This document shows positions 34,655 to 42,200 of a stretch of DNA of 64,000 nt, piece after piece (within the stretch, counting starts at the first letter, position 1; every line of letters begins with the position of its first letter). The stretch is from Pseudomonadota bacterium. GTDB taxonomy: Bacteria; Pseudomonadota; Gammaproteobacteria; Steroidobacterales; MnTg04. A program made the translations under genes and the position numbers. Below the pieces are notes generated by a model. That model saw only the letters and a program-made list of their open reading frames with translations. It was not told the origin of the DNA and did no database searches. The DNA lies in the NCBI GenBank assembly GCA_022560735.1, contig JADFSO010000007.1, positions 35,817-99,816 of the forward strand, given 5' to 3'.

Positions 34655-34660
34655 TTTTTT
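34632..34660 (+). terminator. Intrinsic terminator forming the riboswitch expression platform
   Basis: CT-GG-CGGC (with two A bulges) pairs with GCTGCCAG around a GGGG loop and is followed directly by TTTTTTT. The 5' arm of this hairpin is also the 3' strand of the aptamer's P3 helix, so the two structures exclude each other. Ligand-stabilised aptamer would prevent termination, predicting an ON switch. Pairing is read by eye. Confidence 0.6.
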
Positions 34661-34804
34661 GCAGTTGTTCGACCTTCTCCGTGGAAACCCCGACCGGTCT
34701 GTACCTGGCCTGAGTTCACGACCCATGCCAATGGGAGTGGTGAGCCTTGCGCCAGGTTCTTCGCTTTGTTGCCTCCTGGTTACATTTACGGGACGGGTAC
34801 GGAT

Positions 34805-37672
34805 ATGGACAAGGTAAACAGGAATAAATCAGCCGGCGTTTTTCTGCTTGCGGCGGTCGCGTTATTGCTCGGCAGCTGTGGCGATAGCGCCAGGGAAGAG
34901 GTCGTCATCGAAGGCGCCCTGGCGATCGTTTTCGTGCAACGCGGTGTCAACGCGGTTGGCAACCCGACCGATGGGATTATTTTCCAGGCCGGCGGTGACC
35001 TGATGAGTCTGGATCTTTCCTCGCCGAGCGCGACCATGAGCAATCTGACCGAGACCTACACGGCAGGCGCCGGCGATGTTTCGGACCCGGAAGTTTCTTT
35101 CGATGGGCAACGCGTCCTGTTTGCGATGCGCGGGCCCAATGACCCGACCTGGAACATTTTCGAATACGAAATGGCCACCGCCGCGTTGACCCGTATCGTT
35201 GCGGACGATCTGCTCGCCAATGCCGGCGATGATGTCGACCCGGCTTACCTGCCCGATGGCCGTATCGTGTTCAGTTCGAATCGCCAGGAAAAATCGCGCC
35301 AGATCCTGAGTGCAGAAAATACCGAGCAATTTTCTTTCCTCGACGAGTATGAACGCGAGCGCTCGATCGTCCTGCATGTCATGAATGGCGATGGCAGCGA
35401 TATTCACCAGATTTCATTTAACCAGAGCCACGACCGCAACCCGACGGTCCTGACCACCGGCGAAATCATGTTCTCGCGCTGGGATCATGTGGGTAATCGC
35501 AACCATTTCCCGATTTTCTTCACCAACCCGGATGGCACCAACATTTTTGTCCAGTACGGCGCGTTCAGCCCCGGCAACAGCATGCTGCATCCGCGTGAAA
35601 TGCCTGACGGGCGGGTCATGAGTTCGTTGATGCCATTGTCCGGGACCTTCGAAGGGGGCGCCATAGTCGCCGTCGATATCCGTAATTTTTCCGAGTTCAA
35701 CGAACCCACGGCGGGGGCGCCCGCTGGCGCAGTCGGCCAGGTCGAGGTAACCCCATTGCCGATCGAATTTGGCCGGGACGTATCCGAAAACGGACGTTTT
35801 ACGACGCCGTTTCCGCTTTGGGACGGCACCAACCGCGCGCTGGTTAGCTGGTCGCCGCTGCGCCCCGAAACGGAGATCGATCCATTTTCCGGCGTGGAAG
35901 TCGAGGTTGAAGGCGATCCGCTTTATGGCATTTACATGCTGGACATGGACACCAATTCGATGCGTCCGATCGCCTTGCCGCAGGATGGCATGGCCTATAC
36001 GGATGCGATCCCTTTGCAGGCGCGACCCGTGCCAAACACGATTAGCGACAAACCGCTGGATGCCGCCCTGGCGGCCCAGGGCATGGGCATTATCAACGTC
36101 AAGAGCGTTTATGACACCGATGGCCAGGATTTGATGGGTGCGAACATGCTGGTTGGCGGTGAAAATATCCCGATGATAGCGGCGCCGCCCGGGGATTCAC
36201 GTTCCATGGTCGCGGACGTGGCGACGATCAAGGATCCGCTGCTGACCACTGCCGCCGGCCGGGTCGGCCGTTTTATCCGGATTACCCGCGCGGTTTCCAC
36301 GCCTCGCGGCATATCGATGAACGCCATCGGTGAGAGCGACATGGAGATGCAACGCATCCTTGGCTATGGGGTTGAAGAGCCCGATGGCTCGTTCCGTTTC
36401 AAAGTACCGGCTGACATTGCCCTCGGTGTTGCGGTCGTCGATGCCAATGGCCGCGCGATACAGACCCATACCAACTGGCTGCAGGTTCGCCCCGGCGAAA
36501 CCCGCACCTGTAACGGGTGTCACTCGCCGCGACGCGGCGGCGCGCTCAATGCCGTGCCGATCGCCGGCGACCATCCCAATACACGGTTGGCAGCGCAATC
36601 CGGCGAATCGATGGCCGAAACCCGTACCCGCCTGGATCCGCAGGTCATGGACCTGACCGCCGATATGGTTTTCCAGGATGTCTGGACGGACCCGGCGATC
36701 CGGGCGCCGGATCCGGACCTGGTGCTTGACTATGCCGGGCTCACGACGGCGGCCCCGGTGAATGGGCTGATCAATTATCCGGATCATATTGCCCCGTTGT
36801 GGACCAGGGACCGCGGCGCCGATACTTGTATCGCATGTCACAACAGCAACCTGCTCAACGACCCGGTATCGGTCGGGCTGGATCTGCGCAGCCTGTCGGC
36901 GGGCAATGGCCGTTTGTTGTCCTACGAGGAACTGATGATTGGCGATCCGGTCATCGATGCCGCTACCGGACTACCGATTCTGCGGGTCAGAGACGGCGAA
37001 ATTGAAGTCGTGCGCCAGGCGCCGCTGGTAGCGACCGGATCCTCACGGCAAAGTTCGCGGACCAGTCACCTGGTTGAAAAAATTTATGAGCAGGAACTTC
37101 GCGCCGGCAAGAACCTGGTCGCGGCCACCGTTGACCACAGCGGCATGATGAACGCATCCGAACGGCGCCTGATGGCCGAGTGGATAGATGTTGGCGCACA
37201 GTATTACAACAATCCGTTCGATGACGCGAATGGAGACGGCTTTAACAGTCTCAGCGAGGTTCGTGGCGGAGTGCGCGGTCTTAGCGAAAGCGCATTCAAC
37301 GCACAGGTCCATCCGATCCTGATGACACGTTGTGCCGCTTGCCATCAGCCGTTTACCGGCAATGGCACGCCATCCAACCCGCAAAATCCTGGTTTCAGCC
37401 CGAATCGCTTCGTGCTGACCGGGAGCCAGGAAGGCGATTTCAACATTACCGTCAGCATGGTCGAAAGCGTTTGCCTGCCGGAACAAAGCAGCTTGCTCAA
37501 ACGACCGATCAGCGACGAGCTCGCCAATCCGCCGCACCCGCGCATCGACGATCCAAATGTTGCCGACGATCCCAATGACCCGCTGGCCGACGATGTCACC
37601 GTGTTGACGATCGCCGACGCCGATTATCAGACTATTTTCAACTGGGTTGCGGACGGCGTTTGCATACCATGA
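34805..37672 (+). CDS. Triheme c-type cytochrome lipoprotein with PD40 propeller (HzsA-related)
   Basis: 955 residues from the ATG at 34805, opening lipoprotein signal MDKVNRNKSAGVFLLAAVAL to LLGSC. Residues 60-330 carry PD40/TolB-like repeats (PEVSFDGQRVLFAMRG, LPDGRIVFSSNRQ, LTTGEIMFSRWDH). Three CXXCH heme-binding motifs follow: CNGCH at 569, CIACH at 675 and CAACH at 843. The combination resembles HzsA-related proteins (hydrazine synthase alpha-subunit relatives of unknown activity). It is likely an outer- or inner-membrane-anchored periplasmic or surface electron carrier or oxidoreductase. It is the first gene behind the riboswitch. A longer frame from 34598 would translate the riboswitch and is rejected. 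Confidence 0.85.
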   Translation: MDKVNRNKSAGVFLLAAVALLLGSCGDSAREEVVIEGALAIVFVQRGVNAVGNPTDGIIFQAGGDLMSLDLSSPSATMSNLTETYTAGAGDVSDPEVSFDGQRVLFAMRGPNDPTWNIFEYEMATAALTRIVADDLLANAGDDVDPAYLPDGRIVFSSNRQEKSRQILSAENTEQFSFLDEYERERSIVLHVMNGDGSDIHQISFNQSHDRNPTVLTTGEIMFSRWDHVGNRNHFPIFFTNPDGTNIFVQYGAFSPGNSMLHPREMPDGRVMSSLMPLSGTFEGGAIVAVDIRNFSEFNEPTAGAPAGAVGQVEVTPLPIEFGRDVSENGRFTTPFPLWDGTNRALVSWSPLRPETEIDPFSGVEVEVEGDPLYGIYMLDMDTNSMRPIALPQDGMAYTDAIPLQARPVPNTISDKPLDAALAAQGMGIINVKSVYDTDGQDLMGANMLVGGENIPMIAAPPGDSRSMVADVATIKDPLLTTAAGRVGRFIRITRAVSTPRGISMNAIGESDMEMQRILGYGVEEPDGSFRFKVPADIALGVAVVDANGRAIQTHTNWLQVRPGETRTCNGCHSPRRGGALNAVPIAGDHPNTRLAAQSGESMAETRTRLDPQVMDLTADMVFQDVWTDPAIRAPDPDLVLDYAGLTTAAPVNGLINYPDHIAPLWTRDRGADTCIACHNSNLLNDPVSVGLDLRSLSAGNGRLLSYEELMIGDPVIDAATGLPILRVRDGEIEVVRQAPLVATGSSRQSSRTSHLVEKIYEQELRAGKNLVAATVDHSGMMNASERRLMAEWIDVGAQYYNNPFDDANGDGFNSLSEVRGGVRGLSESAFNAQVHPILMTRCAACHQPFTGNGTPSNPQNPGFSPNRFVLTGSQEGDFNITVSMVESVCLPEQSSLLKRPISDELANPPHPRIDDPNVADDPNDPLADDVTVLTIADADYQTIFNWVADGVCIP

Positions 37673-37708
37673 ACTGGCGTGGGAAGAGGTATTGGAGATT
37701 GATGGGTG

Positions 37709-38224
37709 ATGGCTGAATCCAGGTATTTGATCGCAGTGTGCCTGCTCGCACTGGTCGCCGCTTGTAACGAGGTGGAGAACGAGCAGCAGGCGCAGACCGC
37801 GCAATCGCTGTGCCTTGCCGATTTCGAGGCCTGTGTGAATCCGATTTTCGATGGAACACTGAATGGCAGCTTGGGGCAAGTTACCTGCTCGGCCAGTGGT
37901 TGCCACAACCAGGCCGCCGGTTCGGGTGGCGCCTTCAAGATTTTTGCCAATGCACAGCCAGGATCGACCGAGATCCTGGCGAATTTTTTTGCGGCGAAGT
38001 CTTTTGCCAACCTGGATAACCCGGCACAGAGCAAACTTCTGCTCGAGCCGCTGCAGGGCGTGTCTTCGATCAGCGGCACGCATACCGGTGGCGATATTTT
38101 TCCGGACACCACCGACCAGTGCTACCAGGCAATTTTTAGCTGGATATCGACCCGCGTTGATGACCGCAGCTCGTCGAGTTGCGGTGTCTGCACGGCCGCT
38201 GCACTGGCCAGCTGCGGTTTCTGA
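37709..38224 (+). CDS. Cysteine-rich lipoprotein with CX4CH heme-like motif
   Basis: 171 residues: lipoprotein signal MAESRYLIAVCLLALVAAC, then a small domain containing VTCSASGCHNQAAGSGG (C60 ... CH at 65-66). This CX4CH spacing is a known variant of the c-heme motif, and the sequence context (NPIFDGTL before, LLLEPLQG after) resembles the cytochrome-like C-terminal module of the preceding protein. Further Cys pairs occur at the C-terminus (SSSSCGVCTAAALASC). A GTG one codon upstream is equally possible. It is 36 bases after the triheme gene and probably its partner. Confidence 0.7.
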   Translation: MAESRYLIAVCLLALVAACNEVENEQQAQTAQSLCLADFEACVNPIFDGTLNGSLGQVTCSASGCHNQAAGSGGAFKIFANAQPGSTEILANFFAAKSFANLDNPAQSKLLLEPLQGVSSISGTHTGGDIFPDTTDQCYQAIFSWISTRVDDRSSSSCGVCTAAALASCGF

Positions 38225-38335
38225 ACCGGGGCTGTGGTTAGCGCTTATGTAAAAAACTGTGAGGCGGGTAACGGAACGAGCCGGGCATTAATGAGGAAAT
38301 GGAGCTTGAAATCGTTACGGACACTGGAAGACCTG

Positions 38336-39067
38336 ATGAATGTGCTTCGGCTCGCCTGCCTGCTGCTGCTGATTCCGCTGGTGATGGGCGCTGCCGCCTA
38401 TCAGCGGGTCCAGGTGCAGGATCCATTTATGGATCTGCATACGGGGCCAGGACGTGGTTTCCCGGCCGTCCAGGTCGTCGAGCGCGGTGAATGGGTGGAG
38501 ATAATCAAGCGCAAGACCGACTGGTTCAAGGTCAGGAGCGAACAAGACAAGGAAGGTTGGGTGCACAGAAGTCAGATGGAAAAAACGCTGACAGAAGCGG
38601 GCGTAAAGAAAAACTTTCGCGACGTCCTGATGGACGACTATCTGAGCCGTCGTCTCGAGATAGGTTTTGCGGCTGGCCGTTTTGACGGTGACCCATCGCT
38701 GACGGTGCGCGCCAGTTACCGGTTTAACGATTTCATCATCGGCGAATTTAGCCTGAGCCAGGTCTCGGGCGATTTTTCCAGCTCCAGGATAGTCGACCTC
38801 AATGTGCAGCTCGCACCATACAGCGACCACCGCTTCTCTCCGTATTTCAACCTTGGCTTCGGCCACTTCCGGAATGAGCCAAGGGCGACCCTGGTAAACG
38901 CGGTGGATACCAGTGCGACGACGGCGGTAGTCGGTGTCGGTCTGCGTATATACCTGACCCGGCGATTCATCGTCAGGGTCGATTTCAAAGACTACATCGT
39001 GATGATAGATGCGGACCGGAACGAGGAATTTCAGCAATGGATAACGGGCTTTTCATTTTTTTTCTGA
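38336..39067 (+). CDS. SH3-domain plus outer-membrane beta-barrel protein
   Basis: 243 residues from the ATG at 38336 (GGAAG upstream). Signal peptide (MNVLRLACLLLLIPLVMGAA), then a bacterial SH3 domain (about 22-85: DLHTGPGRGFPAVQVVERGE, WFKVRSEQDKEGWVHRSQ) that may hold peptidoglycan, then an eight-strand-like barrel (LEIGFAAGRFDG, YRFNDFIIGEFSLSQ, PYFNLGFGHF) ending in FSFFF. It resembles the outer-membrane barrels paired with Agl/Glt-type machines (OMP_myx_plus style, from memory). It pairs with the next gene. Confidence 0.75.
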   Translation: MNVLRLACLLLLIPLVMGAAAYQRVQVQDPFMDLHTGPGRGFPAVQVVERGEWVEIIKRKTDWFKVRSEQDKEGWVHRSQMEKTLTEAGVKKNFRDVLMDDYLSRRLEIGFAAGRFDGDPSLTVRASYRFNDFIIGEFSLSQVSGDFSSSRIVDLNVQLAPYSDHRFSPYFNLGFGHFRNEPRATLVNAVDTSATTAVVGVGLRIYLTRRFIVRVDFKDYIVMIDADRNEEFQQWITGFSFFF

Positions 39068-39076
39068 GGCGAGGCA

Positions 39077-39757
39077 ATGTTTAAGCAAGGATTTCGCAAA
39101 ATAGCCGCACTGTTATTTCTGACCAGCTTCCTTGCCGCCGGTTGCAGCCTGCTTCCGGGGCGGGGAAATGATCAGGAACCGCAGGAATTACCGCTCGAGG
39201 AAGCGCCGGGCCAGGTGATCGCTCCGGCGGTGGAGCGGCGCGACATCAGCGTGCCAAAAATCGACACCGAAAACTGGGAGATCGGCCCATACTTTGGTGT
39301 GCTCAGTGTCGATGATTTTGGTTCGCGGGCGATTTATGGAATACGCGCGGCTTATCACGTCAGCGAGGATTTTTTCCTCGAAGGCGCCTATGCGAGATCG
39401 ACGGTCAGGGATACGAATTTCAGGAACATCGGCCTGCCGATATTTCCGAGCGAGGAAGAAGACCTGACTTTTTATAGTTTTTCCCTCGGCTATAACTTCC
39501 TGCCCGGCGAGGTGTTCGTCGGCACCAAGTGGGCGATGACCAGCAGCATGTATTTCATTTTCGGGGTCGGCAATACCGAGTTTATCGGGGAAGACGATCT
39601 GACTTATAGCTTCGGCTTCGGGCTGCGCGTGTTGCCGCGGGATTACCTGGCCTTGCGGATCGAAGCCAAGGACAACATTTTCGAATCCGATTTACTGGGC
39701 ACAAACGAATACAAACACAACCTGGAATTCAATATTGGATTCAGTGTGTTCTTTTAA
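39077..39757 (+). CDS. Lipoprotein outer-membrane beta-barrel
   Basis: 226 residues. Lipoprotein signal FRKIAALLFLTSFLAAGC, a short Pro/Glu-rich linker (residues 30-60), then a beta-barrel: IGPYFGVLSVDDFGSRAIYG, AAYHVSEDFFLEGAYARS, FYSFSLGYNFLPGEV, SSMYFIFGVGNTEF and a final strand ending NIGFSVFF. This matches the same barrel family as the preceding gene, suggesting the two act together in the outer membrane. Nine bases separate them. Confidence 0.78.
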   Translation: MFKQGFRKIAALLFLTSFLAAGCSLLPGRGNDQEPQELPLEEAPGQVIAPAVERRDISVPKIDTENWEIGPYFGVLSVDDFGSRAIYGIRAAYHVSEDFFLEGAYARSTVRDTNFRNIGLPIFPSEEEDLTFYSFSLGYNFLPGEVFVGTKWAMTSSMYFIFGVGNTEFIGEDDLTYSFGFGLRVLPRDYLALRIEAKDNIFESDLLGTNEYKHNLEFNIGFSVFF

Positions 39758-39769
39758 AGGAGTGGCTCG

Positions 39770-40264
39770 ATGCGTGGAATAAAAATATTGCTGATCTGCC
39801 TGCTGCTGCCGCTGACCAACGCCGTTGGCGTGACCGGTCTGGTGGGGCAGCCGGCGCCTGATTTTGCGTTAAAGAGCCTCAGCGGCGAAAACCTCCGGCT
39901 CAGCGAGTTCCGGGGTGAGGTTGTCATGATCAATTTCTGGGCAACCTGGTGCGGTCCCTGCCGGCAGGAGATGCCTTTGCTCGATGAGCTGCACCGGCGC
40001 TACGAGAAAGTGGGTTTCCGTCTGCTCGGCGTCAACATCGACGACGACCGGCGCAGTGCGGCCAAGATGGTCCGGGTGCTTGGCCTGAGTTTTCCGGTGC
40101 TGCTGGATGAGCGCAAGCACGTCAGCCGCCTGTATGACGTCGATGCGATGCCGGCGACGCTGTTGATCGACCGGACGGGTATCGTCCGCTATATCCACCA
40201 TGGATACAGATCCGGATATGAGCAAAGTTATGTCGATGAAATACGTGAGTTGCTGAAAGAGTAA
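39770..40264 (+). CDS. TlpA/ResA-like periplasmic thioredoxin
   Basis: 164 residues: signal peptide (ILLICLLLPLTNAVGVTG), then a thioredoxin fold of the AhpC/TlpA type with FWATWCGPCRQEMPLLDELH (CGPC active site) and cis-Pro in VDAMPATLLIDRTG. It should reduce disulfides or apocytochrome cysteines in the periplasm. That fits a cluster with c-type heme motifs and Cys-rich small lipoproteins. Twelve bases follow the preceding barrel gene. Confidence 0.9.
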   Translation: MRGIKILLICLLLPLTNAVGVTGLVGQPAPDFALKSLSGENLRLSEFRGEVVMINFWATWCGPCRQEMPLLDELHRRYEKVGFRLLGVNIDDDRRSAAKMVRVLGLSFPVLLDERKHVSRLYDVDAMPATLLIDRTGIVRYIHHGYRSGYEQSYVDEIRELLKE

Positions 40265-40271
40265 GGCGGGC

Positions 40272-40487
40272 ATGAAGAAACTAACTTTATTGCTGATTGT
40301 CCTACTGCTTGGCGCCTGCGCCAGAGAGCCATGGGTGCGGCCGTATGAACGTGAGGCCCTGGCCGATCCGATGATGTCGTTTAGCCAGGATCCACTGGCC
40401 GACAGCACCAGAACGCACGTGTTTGAAGTTCGCGAAGGCGCTCGTGGCGCCGAACAATCACACGGGGGCGGTTGTGGCTGCAATTAG
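40272..40487 (+). CDS. DUF4266 small lipoprotein with Gly-Cys tail
   Basis: 71 residues. Lipoprotein signal MKKLTLLLIVLLLGAC, then WVRPYEREALADPMMSF and HVFEVREGARGAEQSHGGGC followed by GCN. The tail with a C-x-C pair and a His just before it is diagnostic for DUF4266 and could bind a metal or accept electrons from the adjacent thioredoxin. TlpA, DUF4266, DUF3570 and ApbE recur together in proteobacteria (recalled, not checked). Its end overlaps the DUF3570 start by 14 bases. Confidence 0.88.
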   Translation: MKKLTLLLIVLLLGACAREPWVRPYEREALADPMMSFSQDPLADSTRTHVFEVREGARGAEQSHGGGCGCN

Positions 40488-41628
40488 CGAAAGACTGCTT
40501 TTCGAGCTCATTACGAGCGGCGCAAATGCGCTCGCTCTGCTGCGTGGTGGACCGACGATACTGGCTATGCTGTTTGCCGTCGTTATCGCCGGACCTGCCG
40601 TTGCAGCCACTTTGCCGGAGGAACGGGCCGACGCGCTCTACCACTATTACAGCGGTGGCGGCATCGACGTGCAGGGGCCTGCGCTGCTGGTTCGCAAGAA
40701 TTTCGCAGAGAAATATTCCGTCACCGCCAGTTATTACCAGGACAGCATCAGCGGCGCCTCGATCGACGTCGTGACCAACGCCAGCGCCTACAGCGAAACA
40801 CGCAACCAGTTCGGGCTGGGGTTCGATTATCTCTATGGCGATACCCTGATGAGTATTTCCTACACCCAAAGCGATGAGAACGACTACGAAGCCAGGACGC
40901 TGGATGTCGGGCTCAGCCATGATTTCTTCGGTGGAATGAGTACGCTCGCGCTGGGTTTCAGCCGCGGCGACGATACGGTCATGCGTGTGGACACCTCGTT
41001 CGAAGACACTGTCGACCGTTTCCAGTACCGGCTGGGCTGGACCCAGATTCTGTCTCCCACCTTCGTTGCCGCGCTCAGCTACGAAGGAATTTCGGAGGAA
41101 GGTTTCCTGAACAATCCCTATCGCTCGGCGCGGGTGCTGGGAGCATCGGTCCAGGAACGTTACCCACGGACCAGGACCAGCAACGCGCTGGGCATTCAGG
41201 CCAACAAATACTGGGGCGACCGCAGTTTTGTCACGCGAGTGAAATACCGTTTTTATGACGATACCTGGGGTATTGGCGCGCACAACATCGAATTCATGTT
41301 TTCGCGCCGTCTCAGTGAAAAAACCGAGTTTGGCGTGGGGGGTCGTTTTTACACCCAGACTGCCGCCAATTTTTACAGCGATAACTTTGCCCAGGAATTT
41401 CGCTATATGGCGCGCGACAAGGAACTGAGTGATTTCACCAGTGCCTCGATTGGCGGGCGGATTAGTTATGAGTTGTTCCGTGACCGGGGACGGTTGGCAA
41501 AAGGCAAGGTCACGCTGATTTTCGACCGTATTCATTTTGACTATGACAATTTCAGCGACATTCGAAGCGGCGAGCTCTATGAGTTCAACGCGAATGTCAT
41601 CCAGATATTTTTTTCTGCCTGGTATTGA
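40474..41628 (+). CDS. DUF3570 outer-membrane barrel with candidate FMN-attachment motif
   Basis: 384 residues if started at the GTG at 40474, which has GGGGGCGG upstream and overlaps the previous stop. The signal segment ends near VVIAGPAVAAT. The rest is a barrel of about 14-16 strands with many aromatic ends (HYYSGGGIDVQGPALLVRKN, RNQFGLGFDYLYGDTLMSIS, GALGIQANKYWGD-type) and a terminal Trp-Tyr. Residues 90-96 read DSISGAS, matching the ApbE acceptor pattern D-x-x-S/T-G-A-S/T, so Ser96 may carry covalent FMN. A flavinylated porin-like electron conduit is inferred. Confidence 0.85.
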   Translation: MAAISERLLFELITSGANALALLRGGPTILAMLFAVVIAGPAVAATLPEERADALYHYYSGGGIDVQGPALLVRKNFAEKYSVTASYYQDSISGASIDVVTNASAYSETRNQFGLGFDYLYGDTLMSISYTQSDENDYEARTLDVGLSHDFFGGMSTLALGFSRGDDTVMRVDTSFEDTVDRFQYRLGWTQILSPTFVAALSYEGISEEGFLNNPYRSARVLGASVQERYPRTRTSNALGIQANKYWGDRSFVTRVKYRFYDDTWGIGAHNIEFMFSRRLSEKTEFGVGGRFYTQTAANFYSDNFAQEFRYMARDKELSDFTSASIGGRISYELFRDRGRLAKGKVTLIFDRIHFDYDNFSDIRSGELYEFNANVIQIFFSAWY

Positions 41629-41630
41629 TT

Positions 41631-42200
41631 ATGAACAGTAGAAATTCTGCCAATCATTTCTTGCTGGCCCTGGTGTTGATGCTGGGCATGCCCGTAACAA
41701 GCCCGGCACAGGAACAACCGGCCGCAGTCATCGACGGGTCCGATAACCGTGAGTTTCGCAGTCTCGACGACGACATACAGGATCTCAAGCAGGAGGTGCT
41801 GGCGCTAAATCGCGATCTGTTCATCCTCGAGGAGGAACTGCTTTTTCCGGCGAATACCCAGGTCGCGGTATTCGTATCCATGGATGTCGGCACTTTTTTC
41901 AGCCTCGACTCCGTACAGATCAAGTTGGACGACAAGGAAGTCTCCAACTACCTGTATACCGAACGTGAAGCAAAGGCGCTGCTAAACGGCGGCGTTCACC
42001 GTATTTACCTGGGTAATCTGCGCACCGGCAAGCATGAACTGGTCGCCTTTTTCACCGGCAAAGGAACGCACGATCGGGATTATCGCCGGGGGGCCAGCTT
42101 GCAATTCGAAAAAGGCGTGGGGGCGAAGTTTGTCGAACTCAAAATCAGCGACCGGCAAAGCAAACTGCAGCCGGAGTTCGTGATCGAGGAATGGGAGTAG
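41631..42200 (+). CDS. Periplasmic protein with coiled coil, unknown
   Basis: 189 residues from the ATG at 41631 (a TTG two codons upstream would overlap the DUF3570 stop). Signal peptide (FLLALVLMLGMPVTSPAQ), a short coiled coil (about 40-65, LDDDIQDLKQEVLALNRDLF), then a beta-rich domain (TQVAVFVSMDVGTFFSLDSV, HRIYLGNLRTGKHELVAFF). I do not recognise the family. It abuts the next gene directly and probably belongs to the envelope machine. Confidence 0.65.
   Translation: MNSRNSANHFLLALVLMLGMPVTSPAQEQPAAVIDGSDNREFRSLDDDIQDLKQEVLALNRDLFILEEELLFPANTQVAVFVSMDVGTFFSLDSVQIKLDDKEVSNYLYTEREAKALLNGGVHRIYLGNLRTGKHELVAFFTGKGTHDRDYRRGASLQFEKGVGAKFVELKISDRQSKLQPEFVIEEWE

Noticed and set aside
34598..34804. 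Longer start for the triheme lipoprotein
   Set aside because: It would translate the riboswitch and terminator and bury the lipoprotein signal.
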